From assembly GCA_022824945.1 (NCBI GenBank), contig JAJDYX010000040.1, forward strand, positions 1-59,374: a DNA stretch of 59,374 bases. Reading direction: 5' to 3'. How positions within the stretch are numbered: position 1 is the stretch's first letter; the number at the start of each line of letters is the position of its first letter. Under the pieces are notes generated by a model, which saw nothing but the letters and a program-made list of their open reading frames with translations, was not told where the DNA came from and made no database searches. Both the position numbers and the translations under genes were made by a program. This stretch comes from Candidatus Latescibacterota bacterium (GTDB lineage: Bacteria; Latescibacterota; UBA2968). This document shows, one piece after another, positions 43,093-51,727 of this stretch.

Positions 43093-44559
43093 TTATATTT
43101 TGAGGGACAAGAAGCGACGACCCCTATCGGTGATGACTGAGAACGCGGCGTTTTTTCCTTTTTTGAGTTTGGATACGGCCGTTTCAAAGTCGTGTACTGT
43201 TTTTATGTCTTGCTGAAAGGGGCTTTGACGCACGGCATAGATGATGTCGCCTTCGCTAAAGCCGGCGTTGCGCGCTTCGCGAGAGACGTCGGTGACGACC
43301 ACGCCTGTGGTATTTTCGGGGATGGCGTATTCTGCGATTGTTTTCGCGGTGATGTCGTGGACGGTGAGGCCGATTTCTGAGACGGATGCGTTTTCACGTT
43401 CTTTTTCAGGCGCGTCATCTGCGCTGGCTATTTCTTCGGGCAGGCGTTCGCCCAGGGTGACGCGGATGGTCAGGTCTTTGGTGTTGCGCCTGATGGCGAG
43501 TGTTACGGTGTCGCCGGGATGTTTGCGGGCGACCAGGCTCTGGAGGTGGTTGGGGCGATTGACGGGCCGACCATCTACGGAGAGGACGATGTCGCCTTCT
43601 TTCAGGTTGGCTTTTGCGGCCGGGGTATTGGGAAGGACATTGGAGATGAGTACGCCCTGGGGTCGGTCAAGGCCAAAGGCTTCGGCTGTGCCCGCATCTA
43701 CCGGGTCGAGTCCTATGCCGATGTAGCCGCGTTTGACTTTGCCGTGTTCGACAATGTCGTCCATTACTTTTTTGGCGAGGTCTATGGGTACTGCAAAGCC
43801 ATAGCCGATGAAGGATCGGTTGGATGTGGCAATGGCTGTGTTGACGCCGATGACTTCGCCGTTGAGGTTGACGAGGGCACCGCCCGAGTTGCCGGGGTTG
43901 ATGGCGGCGTCGGTTTGGATGAAGTCTTCTATGCTCAAGCCCCCCTGGTCGCGAATGATGTTGATGTCGCGGCCAACGGCGCTTACGATGCCGGCTGTGA
44001 CGGTGGATTTGAGGTTGAGGGGCGCGCCTACGGCCAGTACCCATTCGCCAATTTCAACGGCGTCTGATTTGCCTATGGTGGCGGGTTTTAGCCCCGTGGC
44101 GTCAATTTTGATGACGGCGATGTCGGTGCGCGGGTCAGAGCCGACGAGTTCGGCGTCGTATTCGCGGTTGTCGCTAAAGGTGACGGTGAGTTTTTCTGCG
44201 TCACCTGCAACGTGGTGGTTGGTGAGGATGTAGCCATTGGCGGTTATGACGATGCCCGATCCCGTGGTTTGCGGGTCTGGCATGGGTTGTGGTCTTCGGT
44301 CTCGCCGTTGATTGGGCCCTTCTTCAAAGTCAAAGGGGAAGGGGAAGCCGCGGCGGCGGGGCCTGTCCTCTGGTTTGAGGGTGACGTTGATGGTTACGAC
44401 GGATGGGGTAACTTCTTTGGCAATGGCTTTGAAGGCGGTGTTATACGCTTTGATTTGGGCAATGGCCTGTTTTTCTTCGGGTGTGAGCGCGGCTTCGCCC
44501 GTTGTGGCGGATAATAACAGTGCGATGAAGCCCAATAGCGCGATGGTGCGGTGTTTCAT
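43093..44559 (-). CDS. Periplasmic serine protease/chaperone, HtrA/DegP family
   Basis: 488 residues. Signal peptide (about 1-23), a protease domain with the triad H116 (TNHHV), D146 (RTDIAV) and S225 (NPGNSGGAL), and two PDZ domains (about 290-370, 395-485). It degrades or refolds damaged envelope proteins. A Pro/Arg-rich insertion (about 62-95) precedes the protease core. The ATG has AAGGAG upstream. It may be induced by envelope stress, but no specific operator is visible. Confidence 0.95.
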   Translation of the reverse strand: MKHRTIALLGFIALLLSATTGEAALTPEEKQAIAQIKAYNTAFKAIAKEVTPSVVTINVTLKPEDRPRRRGFPFPFDFEEGPNQRRDRRPQPMPDPQTTGSGIVITANGYILTNHHVAGDAEKLTVTFSDNREYDAELVGSDPRTDIAVIKIDATGLKPATIGKSDAVEIGEWVLAVGAPLNLKSTVTAGIVSAVGRDINIIRDQGGLSIEDFIQTDAAINPGNSGGALVNLNGEVIGVNTAIATSNRSFIGYGFAVPIDLAKKVMDDIVEHGKVKRGYIGIGLDPVDAGTAEAFGLDRPQGVLISNVLPNTPAAKANLKEGDIVLSVDGRPVNRPNHLQSLVARKHPGDTVTLAIRRNTKDLTIRVTLGERLPEEIASADDAPEKERENASVSEIGLTVHDITAKTIAEYAIPENTTGVVVTDVSREARNAGFSEGDIIYAVRQSPFQQDIKTVHDFETAVSKLKKGKNAAFSVITDRGRRFLSLKI

Positions 44560-44602
44560 GGTGAGTACTCCTTTTTGAGAATTAAAAATTAGAAATTGGA
44601 AT

Positions 44603-44629
44603 GTAGGGGCGAGGCATGCCTCGCCCGTC
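44603..44629. repeat. 20-bp perfect palindrome repeat, copy 2
   Basis: The same core as at 18811, in the 122-bp gap between htrA and the sigma-54 regulator. A weak T-rich stretch follows. Confidence 0.95.
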
Positions 44630-44681
44630 GTATTTTTCCCACGATTAGACCCACGACCCTATTAGATGGTTCCGAGAAATT

Positions 44682-46196
44682 CTACAAATCGTATTGATCA
44701 ATTTTGCGATACAGCGTGCGTACGGCCATGCCGAGTAGTTTTGCGGTGCGTTCGCGGTGCCCGCCGGTTACGCGCAGGGCATTGGCGATGGCTTCGCGTT
44801 CGAGTTCTCGCAAGGGGCGTATGTCCTTTTCGGTGAGTGCCTGGGTTTCCGCTTCTGTGTATCCGATTTCCGTGTCTTCTATGGGTGCGTTATAGATGGG
44901 GACGGGAAGGGATGGCGGGGGCGATGTTTGCATGCTTTGCATGATATAGGCTTTGAGTTCTTTGACGTCTTTGGCGACTTCGAGTATTGCCCAGTAGAGG
45001 AGGTCGCGATCGGATTCTGCAGGTGTTTTGCCCGCGAGGACTGGGAGATAAGAGGGTTCTGTCTCCGGGGTTGTGGCGAGGTGTTGCGCGAGGTCCGCGG
45101 CGGTTATGTGTCGGGTTTTGGATAAGACCATGAGGCGTTCGATGAGGTTGATGAGTTCCCGCACATTGCCGGGCCAGTGGTATTGCTGGAGTGCATTCAT
45201 CGCGTCGGGTGCGAATGCTATGGGGGGCATGCGCAGTTCGTCGCTTTGTTTTTGGATGATGTTTTGGGCGATGAGGGGGATGTCCTGTGGGTGTGCGCGC
45301 AGGGGAGGCATTTCGATTTCGATGACGCGAAGGCGCTGGTAGAGGTCTTGCCTGAATTTGCCTTCGGCTACGGCTTGTTGCAGGTTGCGATTGGTGGCGG
45401 CTATGACGCGGACGTCAACGGCTATTGGGGCGGTGCTGCCCAGGCGGGTAACTTCTTTGGCGTCGAGGACGCGCAATAAGCGCACCTGTGCCGAGAGGGA
45501 CATTTCGCCGATTTCATCGAGGAAGACAGTGCCGCGGTTGGCGGCTTCAAAGATGCCGGATCGCTGCGTGCGCGCGTCGGTAAATGCGCCTTTTTCATGG
45601 CCGAAGAGTTCGCTTTCGAGGAGGGTTTCGGGGATTGCGCCGCAGTTGATGATGAGAAATGGTTCGCGGCTGCGCGCGCTTTGTTGGTGGATGGCTTCGG
45701 CGATGAGGTTTTTTCCAGAGCCGCTTTCTCCTGTGATGAGTACGCTGACGGGGGTGGGCGCGATTTGTGCCACGCTTTCCCGGATTTGTTGGATGGCGTC
45801 TGAGCGGCCGAGGATGGTGGTGTCGGGCTGGGTGCGTTTTTGCGTCAGGGCGTCCCGCAATTCTGCGGGGATGAGCGGATAGGAGAGCAGGGCATCGGGT
45901 TCGAGTGCGGGCGCTGTTTGGAGTTGGGTGCCTTCCCGGGTGGCGATTGCGAAGATGGGGATTGTTTCAGGTTGCTCAGATAATATGTCGGCGAGTTGTA
46001 CGTCGGCTTCGGGCAATGTGGTTTCGTCCAGGATGAGCAGGTCAAACTGGTTTTCTGAGAGCAGTTTTCTGGCGGGTCTCGCGCTGTTGGTGACGAGGGT
46101 TTGCCAGCCGAGTTCTTCGAGTTCGACGCGCAGGTCCCGGCCCAGTTCGGCGGGCTGATCGACGATGATGAGGGCTTCTTTTTGGTCGGTGGGCAT
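44682..46196 (-). CDS. Sigma-54-dependent regulator with degenerate receiver domain
   Basis: 504 residues. Receiver-like domain (about 1-120), AAA+ sigma-54 domain (about 140-375; Walker A GESGSGKN, Walker B GTVFLDEIGE), and a Fis-type HTH (about 460-503). The receiver keeps the phosphoacceptor-like D57 but has only one of the two acidic pocket residues (VDQ) and a Tyr (Y106) where the invariant Lys should be. The sigma-54 contact loop reads GAFTDA rather than GAFTGA. The start at 46196 lies two bases after the TPR gene's stop. No partner kinase is in the window. Confidence 0.9.
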   Translation of the reverse strand: MPTDQKEALIIVDQPAELGRDLRVELEELGWQTLVTNSARPARKLLSENQFDLLILDETTLPEADVQLADILSEQPETIPIFAIATREGTQLQTAPALEPDALLSYPLIPAELRDALTQKRTQPDTTILGRSDAIQQIRESVAQIAPTPVSVLITGESGSGKNLIAEAIHQQSARSREPFLIINCGAIPETLLESELFGHEKGAFTDARTQRSGIFEAANRGTVFLDEIGEMSLSAQVRLLRVLDAKEVTRLGSTAPIAVDVRVIAATNRNLQQAVAEGKFRQDLYQRLRVIEIEMPPLRAHPQDIPLIAQNIIQKQSDELRMPPIAFAPDAMNALQQYHWPGNVRELINLIERLMVLSKTRHITAADLAQHLATTPETEPSYLPVLAGKTPAESDRDLLYWAILEVAKDVKELKAYIMQSMQTSPPPSLPVPIYNAPIEDTEIGYTEAETQALTEKDIRPLRELEREAIANALRVTGGHRERTAKLLGMAVRTLYRKIDQYDL

Positions 46197-46198
46197 GG

Positions 46199-49100
46199 TT
46201 ATTGTCGTTGTGTTTTTATTTTTTGAATGACCTTTTCCGCGCCAATGCCGTACATGCTGGCCACGCCGTGGCTGCGTTTTATGGCTTCGAGTTCTTGTAT
46301 GGCTTGTTCGATGTTGTTCTGTGCCGCATAGCATTCTGCTACTTTCATTTGTGCGGATACGATCCACATAGGTCTCGCGTTCTGGTTGTAGCGCAGGATC
46401 AAAAATTCTCGAAGTGCGTTGTCGTAGTCGGCCATTTCAAAATAATTTTCTGCGATGGCGTATTGGATGCTGGCTTTTTCGTCTTCCACGGTCACGAGTT
46501 TGAGCAGGGGGCGAAGTTCTGCAATGGCTTGTTCGTGGTCGCCTTTGTTGGGCAGGTATATGGTGCCGATGTCGATGCGTGCGCTCAGGGCGAGGCGGTT
46601 CTGGGGAAATTCGCGGATGAGCTGGCGCGCAAAGTTGATGGCGAGGTCATAGGCGTTGAGGTTGCTGTAATTTTTTGCGAGTTTGTGGAGGATGTCGGGT
46701 TTTTTGGATTGGGCGACGCCTTTTTCAATGGCGTTGCGATAGGCGCGTGCAGAGAGGTTGTATTCTTCGTTGCGTTCCCAAAATTCGGCGAGTTCGATGT
46801 TGGCATCTACCCAGTGCGGGCTGTCGGGATAATTTTTTATGAATGCGGTGAGTGCGTTGAGATAGGGTTCGTTGTTGCCGTCTTTGTCGGGTCCTTCGTC
46901 GCTATAGGCGCGGATGATGTAATAACGCGCGTCGGTGGCTGCTTCGGTGGCGGCGTATTTTTTTGAGATGTCTTCAAAGATTTGTCGCGCTTTTTTGGGA
47001 TTTCTGACGGCGAGTTGATATCTGCCTTTTTCGACTTCGAAGCGGGCGAGCCATTCGGTTGCTGTTTTATAGGTTTTTTTGAATTGGCCCGCGGCTTTGT
47101 TGGCTTCGCCAATGCGCCGGAGGCGGTAGAGGCTCAAGACTTCGCGGGCGGCCATGGTTTCGTTGCGCGCAGGTTCTGGTACGCGCTGGTACGCGGCGAT
47201 GGCCTGGGCGTATTTTTTCGTTTGAAAGAGGAGGTCGCCCACAGCCTGGTCTGCCTGTGTGCCGAGCGGACTGTCGGGGTATTTTTTGGAGAATTCGCGG
47301 AAGGCGGTGAGGGCTTCTGATGTGCGGTTGCGCGATGTCAGGTGTTCGGCGCGCGTGTACGCGATGCTGTCGGCGTCGGGTGCTTGTGGATATTTGCGGA
47401 GGTACATGTTATAAGTTGTGATGGCTTTGTCGCGCTGGTTGTTGTGAGCATAGGATTTGGCGAGGCGCCGCAATAGTTGAGGGGTGGTGTTGTGGGTGAT
47501 CAAACGTTCGTCTATTTCTATGGCGCGTTGATAGTTGCCTGTGCGATGGTAGCTTTCTGCCAATAGCGAGCGGGCAGATCGCTGGAGTGCGAGTGAGGGA
47601 GATGCGGAGAGGAGTTCGGAGAATGCTTCGGCGGCACTGGCGTAAAATTCCCGGTCGAGGAGTATGCGCCCCAGTTGAAATTGCGCGTGTGGTGATAGAT
47701 CGCTCTGGGGATAGTTGAAGAGGAAGTTTTTCAGGGTTTCTTCGGCGCGTACGTATTGTTGTTGTCTGGCTTGACACAAGCCGATGCGATAGGCGGCTTT
47801 TTCTTTGCGTGTGGGATCGGTAGCTTTTTTTTCTACCTGGAGGTACAGGCTGAGGGCGCTGTCGATGTGGGTGTTGGCGAAGTGGGCGTCGGCGATTCGC
47901 AGGAGCAGGTCGGGGCTGTTGTGATGTGTTTTCCGATATGCCCTCAGGCGCGTTTGTGCGCGGAGGGTGTCGGGTTGTATGTGCGCTGTTTCTGCGTGTA
48001 TGACGGCGAGTGCGGCACTTTCCGCACGGTCGTTGTCGGGGAATATTTTGACGAGTATTTTGAGTGTTGTGAGGCCCTTGTTTTGCCATTTGTCTGGAGG
48101 TTTGTTTTCAAGGGTGGCTCTGCGCGCCTGTTTTAAGTAGCTGTTGCCGAGGAGATAATAGGCGTCAGATGCCCAGGCAGGGGCGTTGGTGAATGCTGAT
48201 TCATCGGGTATGGGTGTGTTTGATGCAGATGTATCGTTGTTAGCCGATGCGATCGTGTAGGGGCGAGGCATGCCTCGCCCGTCAGCCAATGCGAGCGCGG
48301 CTTCGGCTGCGCGTGCGGCTTCAGCGGCAAGGGCGAGTGTGTCATCAGGTGTTGGGGCGAAAGTTTTTTCGCCCGTACTGTCTGCTTTTTCGACGAGTAT
48401 GTGTTCATAAGCTGAGGGCAGTATATTGTGAGATGATAGTGCGGTTTCGAGGTATGGGATTGCGCGGTTGTAGCGTTTTTGGGTGTGGAGGGTTTTGCCC
48501 AGTTTGAATTGCGTGTGTGGGTCGTCGGCGATGCCGGGGAGGTCGGCTATGAGGTCGAGCCAGATGCGGTCGCGGTCGGTTTCTGAGCCGTATTCGGTGA
48601 GGAGTTGGATGCGCGTTTCCGCTGTTTCGGCGCGCGAGGCGTCGCCGTGATTTTTGATGTAGGTGCGGTATTCTCGCAGTGCGAGTGCGGTTTGTCCGTT
48701 TTTTTCAAATACGCGCGCAAGGCCGTATTGACCTTCGGCGGCGTAGTGTGGGGTTGCGCTGTTGATCAGGGTGCGATAATTTTCGGCTGCGAGGTCGTAC
48801 CAGTGCAGGTCTTCGCATAGTTGCGCGATTTGTAGTCGCGCATTGGCTTTTTCGATAGGAGATTGCGTGCGCGCGAGGTATGTTTGATACGCTGTCAATG
48901 CTTTTTGGTGCATTCCAAGCGCGCGCCATAAGTTTCCGATGTCGCCATAAGCCTGGATGCTGATGTCTGCGTCTGGATATTTTTCCTGAAGACTTTTAAA
49001 GGCGTCCAGTGCGTTGCGATAATTTTTCAGGTCTGCAAATGTGCGGCCATAGCCCATCAGGGCGTGGGCGTGGAAGGGGCTTTTGGGGTAGGTTCTTAGA

Positions 49101-50059
49101 AATGCGGCGTAGCGCTGGCGCGCACTTTCGCTTTTGCCGAGTTTGCGTTTTGCATTTGCACTTCCCAACAGGGCTTGTTGGCGACGGGTGTTGTTCGGGA
49201 TTTTTACAAGGGCGTTGTTATAGGTTTTTTCAGCGCTTGCCCAGTCGTTTTTGCCGGCGTGCCACGCGCCTGTGATGAGGTGCGAGTTCTGGGCGGCGGG
49301 TGTTGCGGGATACCCGGCGCGCAGGTTTGCAAAGATGCGTTCTGCTTCTGTGAGGTTGTCGCGCGATAGGGCGATGTTGCCCATTTCGAGGAGGGCGTCG
49401 GGTTTGCGCTTTGTGGGACCGGGATGTTCGGCGAGGGTGCGGAATTCCGCGAGGGCTTCTTCGGTGCGCGATTCTTCAAGGAGGACGCGGCCCAGGTTGA
49501 AGGTGGCTTCGTTTATGAGGGATGATTTGGGATATTGTTCGGTGAGTTGGCGATAGGCCGCTCCCGCTTCTGGTAAGGCACCGCCTTTGTGGTAGTTCTC
49601 TCCGGCTGAGAAGAGGTCCTGAGGCGCGTTTGTCGAGGCGGGATAGGCCGCGTGTACGTCGCGATAGGCCGCACCGGCCCGGGTGTGTTCTCCAAGTTGG
49701 CTGAGTGCATTGGCGCGTGCGCGCATCGCTACAATTACGTCGATGTGCCCGGGGTATCGGTCGATGTATTGTTGAAGGGCTTCGAGTGCGCGGTCGTATT
49801 GTTCGGCTCTGGCAAGAGCCTGTCCAACGCGCAGCATGGCATCGGGCAGTCGCTTGCTGGTGGGGTAGTTGATGATGAATTGCTTATATTCCCGCGCGGC
49901 ATCGGCATAGAGGCCGTCGTTGTAGATTCGCTGTGCGAGTTCGTAGTGGGCGTTTTCATCCTCGGTCCCTTGCGCACAGAGGTGGGATGAGATGCATAGG
50001 AGTGCGATGCACAATGCGGTGGTGATGCTGCGGGTTAATATGTTTATTATAAGGATCAT
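46199..50059 (-). CDS. Very large TPR-repeat envelope protein
   Basis: 1286 residues. Hydrophobic N-terminal signal (about 1-30, ending near LCAQG), then more than 25 tetratricopeptide-like repeats, many of the YbgF/BamD type (YxxAxxxYxxFLxxYPxS). It is probably periplasmic or outer-membrane associated, a scaffold for protein complexes; BamD/CpoB relatives work in envelope assembly. At about residues 592-601 the sequence DGRGMPRPY is encoded by the 20-bp palindrome repeat (48257-48283), in frame, in a low-complexity Ala-rich linker. The start at 50059 is chosen because the codons upstream are repeat sequence. It lies directly upstream of the sigma-54 regulator in one operon. Confidence 0.85.
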   Translation of the reverse strand: MILIINILTRSITTALCIALLCISSHLCAQGTEDENAHYELAQRIYNDGLYADAAREYKQFIINYPTSKRLPDAMLRVGQALARAEQYDRALEALQQYIDRYPGHIDVIVAMRARANALSQLGEHTRAGAAYRDVHAAYPASTNAPQDLFSAGENYHKGGALPEAGAAYRQLTEQYPKSSLINEATFNLGRVLLEESRTEEALAEFRTLAEHPGPTKRKPDALLEMGNIALSRDNLTEAERIFANLRAGYPATPAAQNSHLITGAWHAGKNDWASAEKTYNNALVKIPNNTRRQQALLGSANAKRKLGKSESARQRYAAFLRTYPKSPFHAHALMGYGRTFADLKNYRNALDAFKSLQEKYPDADISIQAYGDIGNLWRALGMHQKALTAYQTYLARTQSPIEKANARLQIAQLCEDLHWYDLAAENYRTLINSATPHYAAEGQYGLARVFEKNGQTALALREYRTYIKNHGDASRAETAETRIQLLTEYGSETDRDRIWLDLIADLPGIADDPHTQFKLGKTLHTQKRYNRAIPYLETALSSHNILPSAYEHILVEKADSTGEKTFAPTPDDTLALAAEAARAAEAALALADGRGMPRPYTIASANNDTSASNTPIPDESAFTNAPAWASDAYYLLGNSYLKQARRATLENKPPDKWQNKGLTTLKILVKIFPDNDRAESAALAVIHAETAHIQPDTLRAQTRLRAYRKTHHNSPDLLLRIADAHFANTHIDSALSLYLQVEKKATDPTRKEKAAYRIGLCQARQQQYVRAEETLKNFLFNYPQSDLSPHAQFQLGRILLDREFYASAAEAFSELLSASPSLALQRSARSLLAESYHRTGNYQRAIEIDERLITHNTTPQLLRRLAKSYAHNNQRDKAITTYNMYLRKYPQAPDADSIAYTRAEHLTSRNRTSEALTAFREFSKKYPDSPLGTQADQAVGDLLFQTKKYAQAIAAYQRVPEPARNETMAAREVLSLYRLRRIGEANKAAGQFKKTYKTATEWLARFEVEKGRYQLAVRNPKKARQIFEDISKKYAATEAATDARYYIIRAYSDEGPDKDGNNEPYLNALTAFIKNYPDSPHWVDANIELAEFWERNEEYNLSARAYRNAIEKGVAQSKKPDILHKLAKNYSNLNAYDLAINFARQLIREFPQNRLALSARIDIGTIYLPNKGDHEQAIAELRPLLKLVTVEDEKASIQYAIAENYFEMADYDNALREFLILRYNQNARPMWIVSAQMKVAECYAAQNNIEQAIQELEAIKRSHGVASMYGIGAEKVIQKIKTQRQ
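48257..48283. repeat. 20-bp perfect palindrome repeat, copy 3 (inside the TPR gene)
   Basis: It encodes DGRGMPRPY within the TPR protein without breaking the frame. Confidence 0.95.
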
Positions 50060-50090
50060 GAGAAGTGTGTCGTGTGAAGAGTGAACAACC

Positions 50091-50117
50091 GTAGGGGCGA
50101 GGCATGCCTCGCCCGTC
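50091..50117. repeat. 20-bp perfect palindrome repeat, copy 4
   Basis: It lies just upstream of the TPR gene start and is fused on its right end (sharing GTC) to a long GCGGC-type repeat. Confidence 0.95.
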
Positions 50118-50229
50118 ATCGCGGCCCCTGCTTAAAGCATACAGAGCCTGTCCCGTAGTGCCTTTATACGGGAGGCAGGCATGGTCCCCGTATAAGAGCA
50201 TTACGGGGCATGCTTGAGCCGCGATCCAG
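50115..50229. repeat. ATCGCGGC...GCCGCGAT repeat, longest form
   Basis: 115 bp with three nested stems; CCCGTA/TACGGG and CCCCGTA/TACGGGG units both occur, so this copy looks like one element extended by a partial duplication. It lies in the gene-free stretch 50060-50444, which is otherwise the short repeat at 50241 and the right end of the TnpB element. Confidence 0.85.
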
Positions 50230-50240
50230 TCAAGAAAGCC

Positions 50241-50272
50241 GTCATCGCGGCAGGATTGTAGCCGCGATCCAG
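50241..50272. repeat. ATCGCGGC...GCCGCGAT repeat, short form
   Basis: The same form as at 41852, 11 bases after the longest copy. Confidence 0.85.
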
Positions 50273-50345
50273 TGGCTTTGAGGTTTTTGCTACTATCGTT
50301 GCTGTTTCTCGAATGTATCACATTGGGATTTATATACAAGACGAT

Positions 50346-50470
50346 CCTAAATAGTAATTAGGGACTGTCTTGCAGTGATAATTCTTGCTTCACGGATTCT
50401 TGCCTCGTACTACGTCGTTGAGGTCTTACGGATTCTCCACAAGCCTAAATTCCCGTCTCCCCGACGGTAT
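50346..50470 (-). ncRNA. Candidate omega RNA (guide scaffold) of the TnpB element
   Basis: Omega RNAs start near the tnpB 3' end and run to the right end of the element. The minus-strand segment here overlaps the last codons of tnpB and contains short stems (GTCGGGGAGAC; CCTC...GAGG). The guide would be the sequence just left of the right end (below about 50345). Position is predicted from the family layout; the exact end is unknown. Confidence 0.4.
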
Positions 50471-51563
50471 GGTTACGGATATTTATTGCTGCATTCACGT
50501 CACGGTCATGACAGGTATTACAAGCGGGACATGTCCACTCCCGAACGGATAACGATAACGCATCCAATACAAAACCACATGTGGAGCACATCTTACTACT
50601 CGGAAAGAACTCTTCCTCCGGTGTGGCTATATCGCGTCCATACCAGTCACCTTTATAGGATAACATAGCAAGGAACATTGACCATGACGCATCAGCAATA
50701 TGTTTGGACAGATGTCGATTCTTCAGCATGTTTTCAACACTGAGACTTTCCAGACCTATGGCTTGGTTTTCGCGTATCAGTCTTGAAGATAATTTGTGTT
50801 GAAAATCTCTACGACAATCTGTTATCTTTGCTGATAAACGGGCTTTCTTAATACGCATTTTCTCTTTGTTCCTCGATCCATTCTTCTTACGCGAGAAAGC
50901 TCTGCATAAACGACGATACTTCTTCAACTGTTTAATAAAATACTTCGGGTTATCTACTTTCTCACCCTCACTTGTCGTAAGAAAATGCGTTAAACCCATA
51001 TCAATACCGATTTTATTATCAATAGGTCGTAATGGGGCTACCGGTTCGGATACAAGAAAGGATACGAAATATCGCTCGGATACATCTTTGGAGACCGTTA
51101 CGGATTTAACGTCCGCATCCACAGACCAGTATCGTGACCACCGAAGTTTTAATAACCCCGGTATCTTGTTGATACTTAATTTTTTATCTTTAATTGCGAA
51201 ATACTGGTAGGTTATGGTTGCTGATTGACTATTTACTTTCTTCTTAAACCGAGGCTTCTTCGCCCGTTTTTGAAAAAAGTTCTTATATGCTTTATCGAGA
51301 TTAAACAGGCTCACCCGTAACGGCATACGAAGTACATCATTTAACCATGTTTTGTCCGGGGCTTTTTTGTGTTGTGTCAATTCTTTAGACAAATCATAAC
51401 TATTGATACTTTCACCCGTCTCCCGATAATGCTCTACTCGACGCGACAACCCCCAATTATACACATACCTCACGCATCCAAACAGTTGTGATAATGCAAC
51501 CTTCTGCTCATAATTCGGATATATCCGATATTTATAACCACCTGTTTTTGTTAATGTATCCAT
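50445..51563 (-). CDS. tnpB: TnpB, RNA-guided nuclease of an IS605-type element
   Basis: 372 residues. N-terminal helix-turn-helix region with YKYRIYPNYEQ, the OrfB central domain, and a split RuvC nuclease with D188 (GIDMG), E272 (GLESLSVENM) and D355 (HDRDVNAAINI). A zinc ribbon is formed by C326, C329, C345 and C348. All catalytic residues are present and there is no frameshift, so it should be active. TnpB cleaves DNA at sites matching its omega RNA next to a short motif, helping the element persist. The codon use is AT-rich compared with neighbours. Confidence 0.95.
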   Translation of the reverse strand: MDTLTKTGGYKYRIYPNYEQKVALSQLFGCVRYVYNWGLSRRVEHYRETGESINSYDLSKELTQHKKAPDKTWLNDVLRMPLRVSLFNLDKAYKNFFQKRAKKPRFKKKVNSQSATITYQYFAIKDKKLSINKIPGLLKLRWSRYWSVDADVKSVTVSKDVSERYFVSFLVSEPVAPLRPIDNKIGIDMGLTHFLTTSEGEKVDNPKYFIKQLKKYRRLCRAFSRKKNGSRNKEKMRIKKARLSAKITDCRRDFQHKLSSRLIRENQAIGLESLSVENMLKNRHLSKHIADASWSMFLAMLSYKGDWYGRDIATPEEEFFPSSKMCSTCGFVLDALSLSVREWTCPACNTCHDRDVNAAINIRNHTVGETGI

Positions 51564-51727
51564 ACCCTTAATATACCAAAAAATTACACGTAAGTCAATG
51601 TATTTTCAATATATTACGTGAAATATCCATTATTTAGAACTTGCCCTAAACCCGATTCAGGGATCACCTTGTATATAATTCCCATTATATCACATTTTGC
51701 AAAAGGCGTCAATGGGAGATCATCGTT

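Larger units (their letters stand above)
50340..51620 (-). mobile_element. IS605-type element carrying only tnpB
   Basis: It is defined by the tnpB gene plus flanks. On the far side of the start codon, CACGTAA / TTACGTG (51587-51619) forms a hairpin typical of a left end. Beyond the stop, CCTAA / TTAGG (50346-50362) is a candidate right-end hairpin. Both borders are approximate. No tnpA (Y1 transposase) is present, so it cannot move unaided. Base composition is visibly AT-richer than the flanks. Confidence 0.6.

Noticed and set aside
50060..50119. Upstream start for the TPR protein
   Set aside because: The extra residues (GEACLAP) are the translated palindrome repeat; the signal peptide begins at the ATG at 50059.
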